From Pseudomonas zanjanensis (lineage in GTDB: Bacteria; Pseudomonadota; Gammaproteobacteria; Pseudomonadales; Pseudomonadaceae), in assembly GCF_014268745.2 (NCBI RefSeq), contig NZ_JABWRB020000010.1, positions 1-50,291 on the forward strand: a stretch of DNA of 50,291 bases, given 5' to 3'. Under the pieces are notes generated by a model. That model did not search any database. It was not told the DNA's origin and saw nothing but the letters and a program-made list of their open reading frames with translations. A program made the position numbers and the translations under genes. Below, one piece after another: positions 35,146-42,945 of the stretch (within the stretch, counting starts at the first letter, position 1; every line of letters starts with the position of its first letter).

Positions 35146-36084
35146 TCAGAAATTCTCCCGCGGGTCGAACGCGGCTTTCTTCGCCAATTCAGCCCACAGC
35201 GCCTTGACCGCTTCGTCGCCGGCCTTGGGCATCACGGCCTTGAGTTGCACGAACAGGTAGCCGCGCTCGCCGGCCTTGTTGCGCAGGCCGTGGCCCTTGG
35301 CGCGCATGCGCTGGCCGTTCTGGCTGCCGGCCGGGACCTTGAGGTTGATCCTGCCGGTGAGGGTCGGCACCGCCACTTCGGTGCCCAGCGCCAACTCCCA
35401 TGGCGCCAGGGGCAAGGTGATGATCAGGTCTTGGCCCTCGACGTCGAACTTGGGGTGCGGGGCGAAACGAATCGTCAGGTACAAGTCCCCATTGGGGCCG
35501 CCACCGATTCCCGGCGCGCCCTGGCCCTTGAGGCGGATACGCTCGCCATCGGTCACGCCCAGCGGGATCTTCACGTTCAGGCTCTTGCTGGTGTTGCTCA
35601 CGTGCTGGCCCGCCGCGTTGTATTGCGGCACCTGGAAGGTGACCTTCTTCGACTCGCTCGACAGGGTTTCTTCCAGGAAGATCGGTAATTCCATTTCCAC
35701 GTCTTGCCCTCGACGGCCGGCGCTGCGACCTGACTGTCCGCCGCCGAAACCCGGCCCGCGATTACCGAAAATCGAACTGAAGAAGTCCGAGAAGTCCCCT
35801 GTGTCCTGGCCGCCAAAACCGCCACGGCTCTGCCAGCCCGGTGGCCCCTGGAACGGCTGGCCGTGCTGGCCATAGCGGCGCAGGTCGTCGTATTCGGCGC
35901 GCTTGTCGGCGCTTTTCAACGCTTCATAGGCTTCGGAGACGTCCTTGAACTTGGTCTCGGCGTCTTTCTCTTTGCTCACGTCCGGGTGGTATTTGCGAGC
36001 CAGCTTGCGGTAGGCAGCCTTGATCGCGCTGTCGTCCGCCGTGGGCTCGACACCCAGGATCTTGTAATAGTCTTTGAAGTCCAT
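35146..36084 (-). CDS. cbpA: Curved DNA-binding protein, DnaJ-family co-chaperone
   Basis: A 312-residue type II J protein. The J domain at residues 1-70 begins MDFKDYYKILGVEPTADD and contains the HPD motif (KYHPDVS). A Gly/Phe-rich linker follows (about 75-125: FQGPPGWQSRGGFGGQDTGDF), then two beta-rich substrate-binding domains (GERIRLKGQGAPG, GRINLKVPAGSQNGQRMR). There is no zinc finger, which separates it from DnaJ. It is divergent from yegD, an Hsp70 relative. The 294-base gap between them shows no clear heat-shock promoter. Confidence 0.95.
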   Translation of the reverse strand: MDFKDYYKILGVEPTADDSAIKAAYRKLARKYHPDVSKEKDAETKFKDVSEAYEALKSADKRAEYDDLRRYGQHGQPFQGPPGWQSRGGFGGQDTGDFSDFFSSIFGNRGPGFGGGQSGRSAGRRGQDVEMELPIFLEETLSSESKKVTFQVPQYNAAGQHVSNTSKSLNVKIPLGVTDGERIRLKGQGAPGIGGGPNGDLYLTIRFAPHPKFDVEGQDLIITLPLAPWELALGTEVAVPTLTGRINLKVPAGSQNGQRMRAKGHGLRNKAGERGYLFVQLKAVMPKAGDEAVKALWAELAKKAAFDPRENF

Positions 36085-36378
36085 CTAAGCATCACCATCC
36101 GTTATCGATGTCGCACCGCCACGCACAGCCTGCCCGGATAACCGAACAGCGGGTTGACCGACCTCAAGATTGGGACCGGGCGGCACGTCAGAAGTTTATC
36201 GGCAGCGGGTGGCGGTTCTTGTACCGCCCATGGGCTACCAGGCTCATGCCAGCAAGTTTGGGGGTGAAACGCCGTCTTTCAAGGCCGATGATTGCGAATT
36301 AGCAGATAACCGGCCTTCGAATCCGCGCCGCACTGGCATACACTGCGCGGCCGTTTTTTCAACTGGAACCCGAAAGAC

Positions 36379-37653
36379 ATGAAAAACGCATCCCCGGCCC
36401 GTGCCTGCGGCATCGACTTTGGCACGTCCAACTCCACCGTCGGCTGGCTGCGCCCCGGCATGGAAACGTTGATCGCGCTGGAGGACGACAAGATCACCCT
36501 GCCTTCGGTGGTCTTTTTCAATCTCGAGGAACGCCGCCCGGTGTACGGCCGCCTGGCCCTGCACGAATACCTGGAAGGCTACGAAGGCCGGTTGATGCGC
36601 TCGCTCAAGAGCCTGCTGGGCTCCAAGCTGATCAAGCACGACACCAGCGTGCTCGGCACGGCCATGCCGTTCAAGGATCTGTTGGGGTTGTTCATCGGCC
36701 AGTTGAAGCAACGCGCCGAAGCCGCCGCCGGTCGGGAATTCGAAGAAGTGGTACTGGGGCGCCCGGTGTTTTTCGTCGACGATGATGAAATGGCCGACCA
36801 GGAAGCGGAAAACACCTTGGTGGACGTCGCCCGCGCCATCGGTTTCAAGGAAGTCTCCTTCCAGTACGAGCCTATCGCAGCGGCCTTCGATTATGAATCG
36901 ACCATCGAGAAAGAAGAGCTGGTGCTGATCGTCGACATCGGCGGCGGGACCTCGGACTTCTCCCTGGTGCGCCTGTCGCCCGAGCGGCGTATGCATGACA
37001 ACCGTCACGCTGACATCCTCGCCACCGGTGGCGTGCACATCGGCGGGACCGATTTCGACAAGCAACTCTCCCTGGCCGGCCTGATGCCGCTGTTCGGCTA
37101 CGGCAGCCGCATGAAAAGTGGTGCCTACATGCCCACCAGCCACCACATGAACCTGGCGACCTGGCACACCATCAACGCGGTGTACTCGCAAAAGTCCACC
37201 CTGGCCCTGGGCAGCATGCGCTACGACATCGAAGACACCGGCGGCATCGACCGGCTGTTCAAGCTGATCGAACAGCGCGCCGGGCACTGGCTGGCGATGG
37301 AAGTGGAAGAAACCAAGATCGAGTTGACCCACACCGAGCAGCGTCACGTGCCGTTGGACCGGATCGAGCCAGGCCTGAGCGTGGACCTGAGCCGGGCCTT
37401 GTTCGAATCGGCCATCGACGGTTTGCTGGAACGGGTGCGCGGCAGCGTCACGCAACTGCTCAGCGATGCCAACGTGCGGGTCGATCAGGTCGACACGGTG
37501 TTCTTCACCGGCGGTTCCAGCGGCATCCCGGCGCTGCGCAACAGCGTCTCGGCGATGCTGCCCCAGGCGCGGCATGTGGAAGGCAATATCTTCGGCAGTA
37601 TCGGCAGCGGGTTGGCGATCGAGGCGATGAAGCGGTATGGGAGCCAGGTCTGA
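36379..37653 (+). CDS. yegD: Hsp70 family protein YegD
   Basis: A 424-residue actin-fold ATPase related to the Hsp70 nucleotide-binding domain but without a substrate-binding domain. The phosphate loops are visible: GIDFGTSNSTVGW at the N-terminus, LIVDIGGGTSDFSLV in the middle and VFFTGGSSGIPAL near the C-terminus. Its cellular role is poorly defined. It is divergent from cbpA, so the two may answer the same stress. Confidence 0.92.
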   Translation: MKNASPARACGIDFGTSNSTVGWLRPGMETLIALEDDKITLPSVVFFNLEERRPVYGRLALHEYLEGYEGRLMRSLKSLLGSKLIKHDTSVLGTAMPFKDLLGLFIGQLKQRAEAAAGREFEEVVLGRPVFFVDDDEMADQEAENTLVDVARAIGFKEVSFQYEPIAAAFDYESTIEKEELVLIVDIGGGTSDFSLVRLSPERRMHDNRHADILATGGVHIGGTDFDKQLSLAGLMPLFGYGSRMKSGAYMPTSHHMNLATWHTINAVYSQKSTLALGSMRYDIEDTGGIDRLFKLIEQRAGHWLAMEVEETKIELTHTEQRHVPLDRIEPGLSVDLSRALFESAIDGLLERVRGSVTQLLSDANVRVDQVDTVFFTGGSSGIPALRNSVSAMLPQARHVEGNIFGSIGSGLAIEAMKRYGSQV

Positions 37654-37670
37654 TCCCAGACCGAGGCGCC

Positions 37671-37765
37671 CCCTTCGCGAGCAAGCCCGCTCCCACAGTT
37701 TGACCGATTTCTTTCAGAAGAAATGCGATCGAACTGTGGGAGCGAGCCTGCTCGCGAAAGCGGTA
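37671..37765. repeat. REP doublet, GTGGGAGCGAGC family
   Basis: The arms CCTTCGCGAGCAAGCCCGCTCCC and GGGAGCGAGCCTGCTCGCGAAAG enclose about 45 bases with TTTCTTTCAGAAGAAA. It lies between the convergent yegD and AI-2E family genes and may serve as their terminator. Confidence 0.9.
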
Positions 37766-37788
37766 GACCAATCAATACACCTACCGGA

Positions 37789-38802
37789 TCAAACCATCCC
37801 CACCTGCTTCAACTCACTCTTGAGATACGCATAATAAATCGGTCCCGCCACCACCCCCGGCAAGCCGAACGCGGCTTCGAACACCAGCATTGCCATGAGC
37901 AATTCCCAGGACTTGGCGCTGATCTGCCCGCCAACGATACGGGCGTTGAGGAAGTATTCGAGCTTGTGGATCACGATCAGGTAACCCAGCGCCGCCACCG
38001 CCACCCAGATCGACAACGACAAGGCGACGATGGTGATCAGGGTGTTGGACATCAGGTTGCCAATCACCGGCAGCAGCCCCAGCAGGAACGTCATCACGAT
38101 CAGGGTCTTGGTCAGCGGTAGCTGGATGCCGAACAGCGGCAGCACCACCGCCAGGAAAATCCCGGTGAAGAAGGTGTTGAGCAGGGAAATCTTGATCTGG
38201 GCGAAGACGATGTTGCGAAACGCCTTGACCAGCAGGTTCAGGCGATCGAACAGCGCCGCGGCCAGGGGCTTGCGCTTGGTCAGGTCGGGAATGCGCTGCA
38301 GGGCAACGATGGCCCCCAGCACCATGCCGATCAGCAAGGTCACGAACATGTGGGCAGCGTCCTTGCCCACCAGTTGCAGGTCGCTCAGGTGCTTGCTCAC
38401 CCAGTCGCCGATGGCCACTCGGAACTCGGCGGCGCTGGCCGGTAGGTAGGCGTCGATGAACGGCGGCAATTGTCCACGGGCGCGGTCGACCACCGTCATG
38501 AACTTGTCCAGGGACGCGCCTGGGTTTTCTGCTTCATGGAGCAGGAAACTGAAGGCCCCGGCGAAAATCAACGAAAGCACACTGACCACCAGCGTGCCGA
38601 GCAACGCCACTGCCAGCCAGCGGGCACGGCGGCCTTCGATCAGGCGCTGCAACTGCGGGGTGAGCATGTTGACCAGTTCGAACACCAGCAGCCCGGCCAG
38701 CAAGCTCGGCAACAGGCGCAGCGGCAGCACCAGCAACAACCCACCAAAAATGATCACCCAACTGATCACCAACAACACATGACGCTGAGAAAACGTTGGC
38801 AT
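37789..38802 (-). CDS. AI-2E family (PerM/YdiK-like) permease
   Basis: A 337-residue inner-membrane protein with about seven or eight helices, including the N-terminal LLVISWVIIFGGLLLVLPLRLLPSLLAGLLVF pair and the family block KISLLNTFFTGIFLAVVLPLFGI. Members have been linked to AI-2 export, Na+/H+ antiport or unknown transport, so the substrate is left open. The gene stands alone between REP elements. Confidence 0.85.
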   Translation of the reverse strand: MPTFSQRHVLLVISWVIIFGGLLLVLPLRLLPSLLAGLLVFELVNMLTPQLQRLIEGRRARWLAVALLGTLVVSVLSLIFAGAFSFLLHEAENPGASLDKFMTVVDRARGQLPPFIDAYLPASAAEFRVAIGDWVSKHLSDLQLVGKDAAHMFVTLLIGMVLGAIVALQRIPDLTKRKPLAAALFDRLNLLVKAFRNIVFAQIKISLLNTFFTGIFLAVVLPLFGIQLPLTKTLIVMTFLLGLLPVIGNLMSNTLITIVALSLSIWVAVAALGYLIVIHKLEYFLNARIVGGQISAKSWELLMAMLVFEAAFGLPGVVAGPIYYAYLKSELKQVGMV

Positions 38803-38923
38803 ACAGCCTCAGGACAAAACGGCGTGAAAGGATCGGCAGTCTGCCAGCGATCCGCGGGCAGCACTAGGGATTGTGTCGGCCGACCTTCGTCGCAGTTCAG
38901 GGCTTTTTTGTAACTTTTGCGTC

Positions 38924-39006
38924 GGCCCCATCGCGAGCAGGCTCGCTCCCACATGGGCAGGCCAACGCCGATCCACTGTGGGAGCGAGCCTGCTCGCGAT
39001 GGGGCC
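38924..39006. repeat. REP doublet with perfect 30-base arms
   Basis: GGCCCCATCGCGAGCAGGCT(CGCTCCCACA) is matched exactly by its inverse at 38977-39006 around a 23-base loop. It ends 15 bases before the psiF stop on the other side and could terminate psiF transcription. Confidence 0.92.
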
Positions 39007-39021
39007 CCACAGATCCAACAC

Positions 39022-39294
39022 TTATTTTTTCTTCAGGCACTCACTCATGAACGCCTTTCGCGCATCGCCCTTCAGCGCCTGCTCGGTGGCGGTGGCGTTG
39101 CAGCTCTTCATGCGCTCCTGCGGGGTAGCCTTGAGGCAATTGCTCATGAACGCCTTGCGCTCGTCGCCCTTGAGCGCCTTGGCGGTGGCGTCGGCATTGC
39201 AGGTGGTCATCTTGCTCTGCTGCGCCGTCTCGGCGAAGCCCTGGGAACACAGCAGCAAACCGATCATCAACAAAGGCACACGAAGCATCTTCAT
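39022..39294 (-). CDS. psiF: PsiF repeat family protein
   Basis: A small exported protein of 90 residues with a signal peptide (MKMLRVPLLMIGLLLCSQGFA/ET). It has two PsiF repeats, each with the pattern C-N-A-x-A-x-x-x-x-L-K-G-(D/E)-x-R-K-A-F-M-S-x-C-L-K, at about residues 29-56 and 62-89. PsiF is phosphate-starvation inducible in E. coli, but no function is known and no Pho box was identified here. Confidence 0.9.
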   Translation of the reverse strand: MKMLRVPLLMIGLLLCSQGFAETAQQSKMTTCNADATAKALKGDERKAFMSNCLKATPQERMKSCNATATEQALKGDARKAFMSECLKKK

Positions 39295-39390
39295 GGTGTT
39301 TCTCCTGGCTGCCACACGAGGGGGTGGCGATGGGGTGGAGTGTAGACAACGCCTGTTACACCTCCCAAGAGATTCTCGGCGCCTGAACGA

Positions 39391-39477
39391 CCGCTTTCGC
39401 GAGCAAGCCCGCTCCCACATTCGATCGAGTTTCTTCAGAAAGAATGCGGTCAATGTGGGAGCGAGCCTGCTCGCGAA
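39391..39477. repeat. REP doublet, GTGGGAGCGAGC family
   Basis: The arms CGCTTTCGCGAGCAAGCCCG and GGGAGCGAGCCTGCTCGCGAAG enclose TTTCTTCAGAAAGAA, between psiF and the lipase gene. Confidence 0.9.
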
Positions 39478-39500
39478 GAACGATAACGCGGTCCAACGGG

Positions 39501-40391
39501 CTACACCCCGGCAGCCTTCAACCGCTCGGCATGCTCGACAAACAACCGGATCGGCTCGGCCCCCTTGCCCACCAGCCCCAGCGACTGGTTGACGATGTCG
39601 AAGTGGTCCAGCGGATAGTCGTCGCCGATGACCGTGCCCAGGTGGGAGCTGTAGCGTCCGACCAAGCCGTCGCATTGCCCCGCTTCCCGGACAAAGGTGC
39701 GGGCAAATAAACGGCACGTGCGGTGGGTGCCGTCGAACAGGTTGCGCCCTTTATCGGAGATGCCCGGCTGCAAGGTGCCGGACCACGAGTAATAGCGCAC
39801 GCCATTGACCTCTTCCGGCCCCTGCCCGCCCCAAGTGAGCGGCAGCCCCTGTGGATAACGTTGGTTGAACAGCGCCACGCCAGCAGTGGTCAGGGAGACG
39901 TGGGACGCGTGGAGGTCCACCGGCAGCTTCGGCCCGCGATAGCCGGTGTCCAGCAGGCTCATCAGGGCGTTGATCAGGCGTAGCACGGCACTGAGCATGC
40001 GGCCCTTGGCGCTGTCGGCCGGGTAATGGCGCTGCAGGTAATCAGCCAGTTCGGAGCCGTGGTTGGGGCCGGCCACCGACGTGACCGAGGCCACCAGGTC
40101 CGGACGCTGGGCGGCGGCATAACGGGCGGTGAGGCTGCCCTGGCTGTGGCCGATCAGGTTGACCTTCTGCGCACCGGTTTGCCGCAGGATGTCGTCGATC
40201 ACTGCCAGCAACTGCTCGCCGCGCACCTCGGACGAATGCAACGGCGAAACCTTTACCGCCACCACCACGGCCCCACCGCGACGCAACGCCGAGACGATGC
40301 CATACCAGTACGGATACAGCACCAGACGGATGAACCCGAGCATGCCTGGGACCAGCACCAGAGGGTAACGAGTGGCGCAGCGTTGCGACAT
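39501..40391 (-). CDS. Triacylglycerol lipase family I alpha/beta hydrolase without signal peptide
   Basis: A 296-residue hydrolase of the true Pseudomonas lipase family. It starts YPLVLVPGMLGF (oxyanion hole) and has the nucleophile Ser83 in GHSQG, Asp241 in CDGLVGRYSSHLG and His263 in LDHFDIVNQ. The ATG at 40391 has AAGGA upstream; a TTG at 40409 would add six residues. No signal peptide is visible, so it may be cytoplasmic. The Cys pair that forms the usual disulfide is absent: the second site (C in GRCSSH) is Tyr here. Two other Cys, 226 and 240, are present. No lipase foldase gene is adjacent. Confidence 0.87.
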   Translation of the reverse strand: MSQRCATRYPLVLVPGMLGFIRLVLYPYWYGIVSALRRGGAVVVAVKVSPLHSSEVRGEQLLAVIDDILRQTGAQKVNLIGHSQGSLTARYAAAQRPDLVASVTSVAGPNHGSELADYLQRHYPADSAKGRMLSAVLRLINALMSLLDTGYRGPKLPVDLHASHVSLTTAGVALFNQRYPQGLPLTWGGQGPEEVNGVRYYSWSGTLQPGISDKGRNLFDGTHRTCRLFARTFVREAGQCDGLVGRYSSHLGTVIGDDYPLDHFDIVNQSLGLVGKGAEPIRLFVEHAERLKAAGV

Positions 40392-40462
40392 GGCGACATC
40401 CTTGATCAAGAGGGGTCAGCATCGGTACTGATGATGACCAGTCTATGACACCCGGATGAATC

Positions 40463-40505
40463 CGTGGCGAGGGCGCTTGCTCCCGCTGGGCTGCGCAGCC
40501 GCCCC
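40463..40505. repeat. Single REP arm, GGCGAGGGAGC family
   Basis: GTGGCGAGGGCGCTTGCTCC followed by CGCTGGGCTGCGCAGCC is one arm of the family, without its inverse partner, between azoR and the lipase gene. Confidence 0.75.
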
Positions 40506-40509
40506 TTTC

Positions 40510-41148
40510 TCAAAACGTCCGCGCCAGCGCCAGCAAACGCTCCTCGGCCTCGGCGCAGGACAACGCAAAACTGCGCTCGGCCGACTCTTCGCCTTCGGCG
40601 GCCACCACCGTCACATCGGTGATGCCGATGAATCCCAGCACGGTGCGCAACAGCGTGTCGGCGTGGTTCATGCCCTCCAGTTGGCCGCCGGGGCCGAAAC
40701 CAAAATCGCCGCGGCTGGTCACGATCAGCGCCTTCTTGCCCAGCACCAGCGGCTCGTAGTGCGACACGCCGTTATCCAGGCTGTGATTGAACGTCAGCCC
40801 GATGCGCACGATCTGGTCGATCCAGGCCTTCACGCCGCTGGGCACGCTGAAGTTGTGCATGGGCGCGGCGATCACCAATCGGTCATGGGCTTGCAGCTCC
40901 TCGACCAAGGCGTCGCTCAGAGCCAGGTCCGCCTGCATGATCAACGGTCGATTCTGGGGCTCGGGGTAGAACGCCGCCGCGATAAAGGCTTCGTTGACCG
41001 GCGGTATCACAGTCCGTCCAACCTCGCGGCGGGACAATTGGGATTGCGGGTTCGCGGCCAGCCACGCCGAAACAAACGCCTCGGCCAGGCGCCGGGAATG
41101 AGAACGCTCGCCACGGGGACTGCCATGCACCACAAGAATCTTGCTCAT
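40510..41148 (-). CDS. azoR: FMN-dependent NADH-azoreductase
   Basis: A 212-residue flavodoxin-fold quinone/azo reductase. It starts MSKILVVHGSPRGERSHSRRLAEAF (FMN phosphate site) and has APMHNFSVPSGVKAWIDQIVRIGLTF and VTSRGDFGFGPGGQLEG, as in AzoR. It probably reduces quinones with two electrons in the cytosol. AAGGAG precedes the ATG. It is divergent from a LysR regulator gene 138 bases away, the usual arrangement for a regulated target. Confidence 0.92.
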   Translation of the reverse strand: MSKILVVHGSPRGERSHSRRLAEAFVSAWLAANPQSQLSRREVGRTVIPPVNEAFIAAAFYPEPQNRPLIMQADLALSDALVEELQAHDRLVIAAPMHNFSVPSGVKAWIDQIVRIGLTFNHSLDNGVSHYEPLVLGKKALIVTSRGDFGFGPGGQLEGMNHADTLLRTVLGFIGITDVTVVAAEGEESAERSFALSCAEAEERLLALARTF

Positions 41149-41243
41149 CTGAATCTCCTTTTATGCGGCTACAATCAACACTGCTTGTGCGGCGCAGATT
41201 GAAGCCCCGCGCTACCAGCAGACAAATGAGCGTTAGTTAACCT

Positions 41244-41262
41244 GGATGAGTTAATTTCATCC
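41244..41262. promoter_or_regulatory. LysR-type operator between azoR and its regulator
   Basis: GGATGAGTTAATTTCATCC is a dyad with perfect six-base arms and contains the T-N11-A pattern of LysR sites. It lies 25 bases before the LysR gene and 96 bases before azoR, so one bound regulator could act on both. Confidence 0.55.
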
Positions 41263-41286
41263 GTAGCGTTTTTCAGGAGAATCCGG

Positions 41287-42228
41287 ATGTTCGCCAACTT
41301 GCCGCTCAACGCCCTGCGCGCCTTCGAATCCGCCGCGCGGTTGCTCAGTTTCAAGGCGGCCGCGGCGGAGTTATCGGTGACGCCTACAGCGATCTCCCAC
41401 CAGATTCGAGCGCTGGAGAGTTGGCTGGGGCTGGTCCTGTTCGAACGCCTGCCCCGCCAGGTTCGCCTCACCGACGGCGGGCAACGCTTGTTCCACAGCT
41501 TGCACGGGGCCTTGCTGGAAGTAGCGCAAAGCGTCGATACCTTGCGCCCGCAACGCAGCACCACCCACCTGACCCTGTCCACCACCGCCGCGTTTGCCGC
41601 CCTGTGGCTGGTGCCGCGCCTGGGGCGCTTTTATGCGCGCCACCCGAACATCAACGTGCGCCTGGACACCCATTGCGAGGTGATCGACCTGCACCAGGAC
41701 GCCAGCGTCGACCTGGTGGTGCGCTACAGCCTCGACGCCTACCCGAACCTGTACGGCATGTGCCTGTTCGATGAAAGCTTCGGGGTCTATGGCTCGCCTG
41801 AACAGGTGGCCCTGGCGGCCCGGCAGCCGCCGACGCTGATCAGCGTGCGCTGGCACAACTCCAAGCTGTACGCCCATGGTTGGGATGCCTGGTGCGCCCA
41901 GGCCGGGGAAGCCTGGCTCACCCGTCAGCCGTGCATCCGCGAGTACGACGAGGAGCACTACGCCTTGCAAGCCGCGATCGCCGGGCAGGGCCTGGTGCTG
42001 GCGAGCAATATCCTCGCGTCGCAAAGCATCGCCAGCGGCTTGCTGGTGGGCTATCGCCCGGACGTCCAGGTCAGCGGCGCCGGCTATAGCGCCCTGTGCG
42101 TCCCGGGCCGCGAACGCCATCCGCCGGTGCGGGCGTTCTTCCAGTGGTTGGGGGAGGAGGCGCGACTGTCCGGTTATGCGCTGAAAAATTCAGTAAAACT
42201 TTTTCAAGACCGCGTCACTCACATTTAG
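41287..42228 (+). CDS. LysR family transcriptional regulator (GcvA-like)
   Basis: A 313-residue regulator. The winged helix-turn-helix at residues 1-65 reads LPLNALRAFESAARLLSFKAAAAELSVTPTAISHQIRALE, the variant found in GcvA/AmpR-type members. A type 2 periplasmic-like effector domain covers about residues 93-300. AGGAGA precedes the ATG. Its likely target is azoR on the divergent strand and itself; the inducer is unknown. Confidence 0.9.
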   Translation: MFANLPLNALRAFESAARLLSFKAAAAELSVTPTAISHQIRALESWLGLVLFERLPRQVRLTDGGQRLFHSLHGALLEVAQSVDTLRPQRSTTHLTLSTTAAFAALWLVPRLGRFYARHPNINVRLDTHCEVIDLHQDASVDLVVRYSLDAYPNLYGMCLFDESFGVYGSPEQVALAARQPPTLISVRWHNSKLYAHGWDAWCAQAGEAWLTRQPCIREYDEEHYALQAAIAGQGLVLASNILASQSIASGLLVGYRPDVQVSGAGYSALCVPGRERHPPVRAFFQWLGEEARLSGYALKNSVKLFQDRVTHI

Positions 42229-42285
42229 AGTGATCGCGCCAGCAGAGCGTGACGCCTCAACCGGATCAGCCTCCAGGAGAACGAG

Positions 42286-42816
42286 ATGAGCGACATGCAC
42301 TTATCCGATGTAACCACCCTGCGCGAACGAGCACGGCAGAACGTGCAGAACGGCGCCGTGACCGAAGGCTACGGCGCCGATCGCCAGGAGGTCATCCGCC
42401 TGCTCAACGAAGCGCTGGCCACCGAACTGGTTTGCGTGTTGCGCTACAAGCGCCACTACTTCATGGCCACCGGTCTCAAGGCCAGCGTGGCGGCCAGTGA
42501 GTTCCTCGAGCACGCGAACCAGGAAGCCGAACACGCCGACACACTCGCCGAGCGCATCGTGCAGCTGGGCGGCGAGCCGGAGTTCAACCCCGACCTGTTG
42601 ACCCGCAACTCCCACGCCCAATACATAGCGGGCAACACCCTCAAGGAAATGGTGTACGAGGACTTGGTGGCCGAACGGATCGCCATCGACAGCTACCGGG
42701 AAATCATCCAATACATTGGCGAAAAAGACCCGACCACCCGGCGCATCTTCGAAGACATCCTGGCCCAGGAAGAAGAGCATGCCGATGACATGGCCGATAT
42801 CCTGGCTGATCTCTGA
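42286..42816 (+). CDS. Bacterioferritin-like / ferritin-like domain protein
   Basis: A 176-residue four-helix protein with diiron ligand patterns: ALATELVCVLRYKRHYF in helix 1, EHANQEAEHADTLAERI in helix 2, and later LVAERIAIDSYREII and LAQEEEHADDMADIL. It resembles bacterioferritin but lacks an obvious heme-ligating Met at the usual place, so the safe call is a ferritin-like protein. It may store iron or protect DNA or proteins from peroxide. AGGAGA precedes the ATG. Confidence 0.85.
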   Translation: MSDMHLSDVTTLRERARQNVQNGAVTEGYGADRQEVIRLLNEALATELVCVLRYKRHYFMATGLKASVAASEFLEHANQEAEHADTLAERIVQLGGEPEFNPDLLTRNSHAQYIAGNTLKEMVYEDLVAERIAIDSYREIIQYIGEKDPTTRRIFEDILAQEEEHADDMADILADL

Positions 42817-42825
42817 TACACCTGA

Positions 42826-42922
42826 GGGCCCCTTCGCGAGCAAGCCCGCTCCCACAGTTGAACCGCATTTCTCTGAAGGAACTTGGTCAACTGTGGGAGC
42901 GGGCTTGCTCGCGAAAGGGCCC
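42826..42922. repeat. REP doublet, GTGGGAGCGGGC family
   Basis: The inverted arms GGGCCCCTTCGCGAGCAAGC and GCTTGCTCGCGAAAGGGCCC lie between the convergent ferritin-like and AsmA genes, a likely shared terminator. Confidence 0.92.
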
Positions 42923-42945
42923 TAAGCTTCATAACAATTCGCCGG

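Noticed and set aside
36085..36378. Heat-shock (sigma-32) promoters for cbpA and yegD
   Set aside because: A CTTGAG...CCCGCT pair is present on the minus strand, but its spacing is only nine bases, too short for the consensus.
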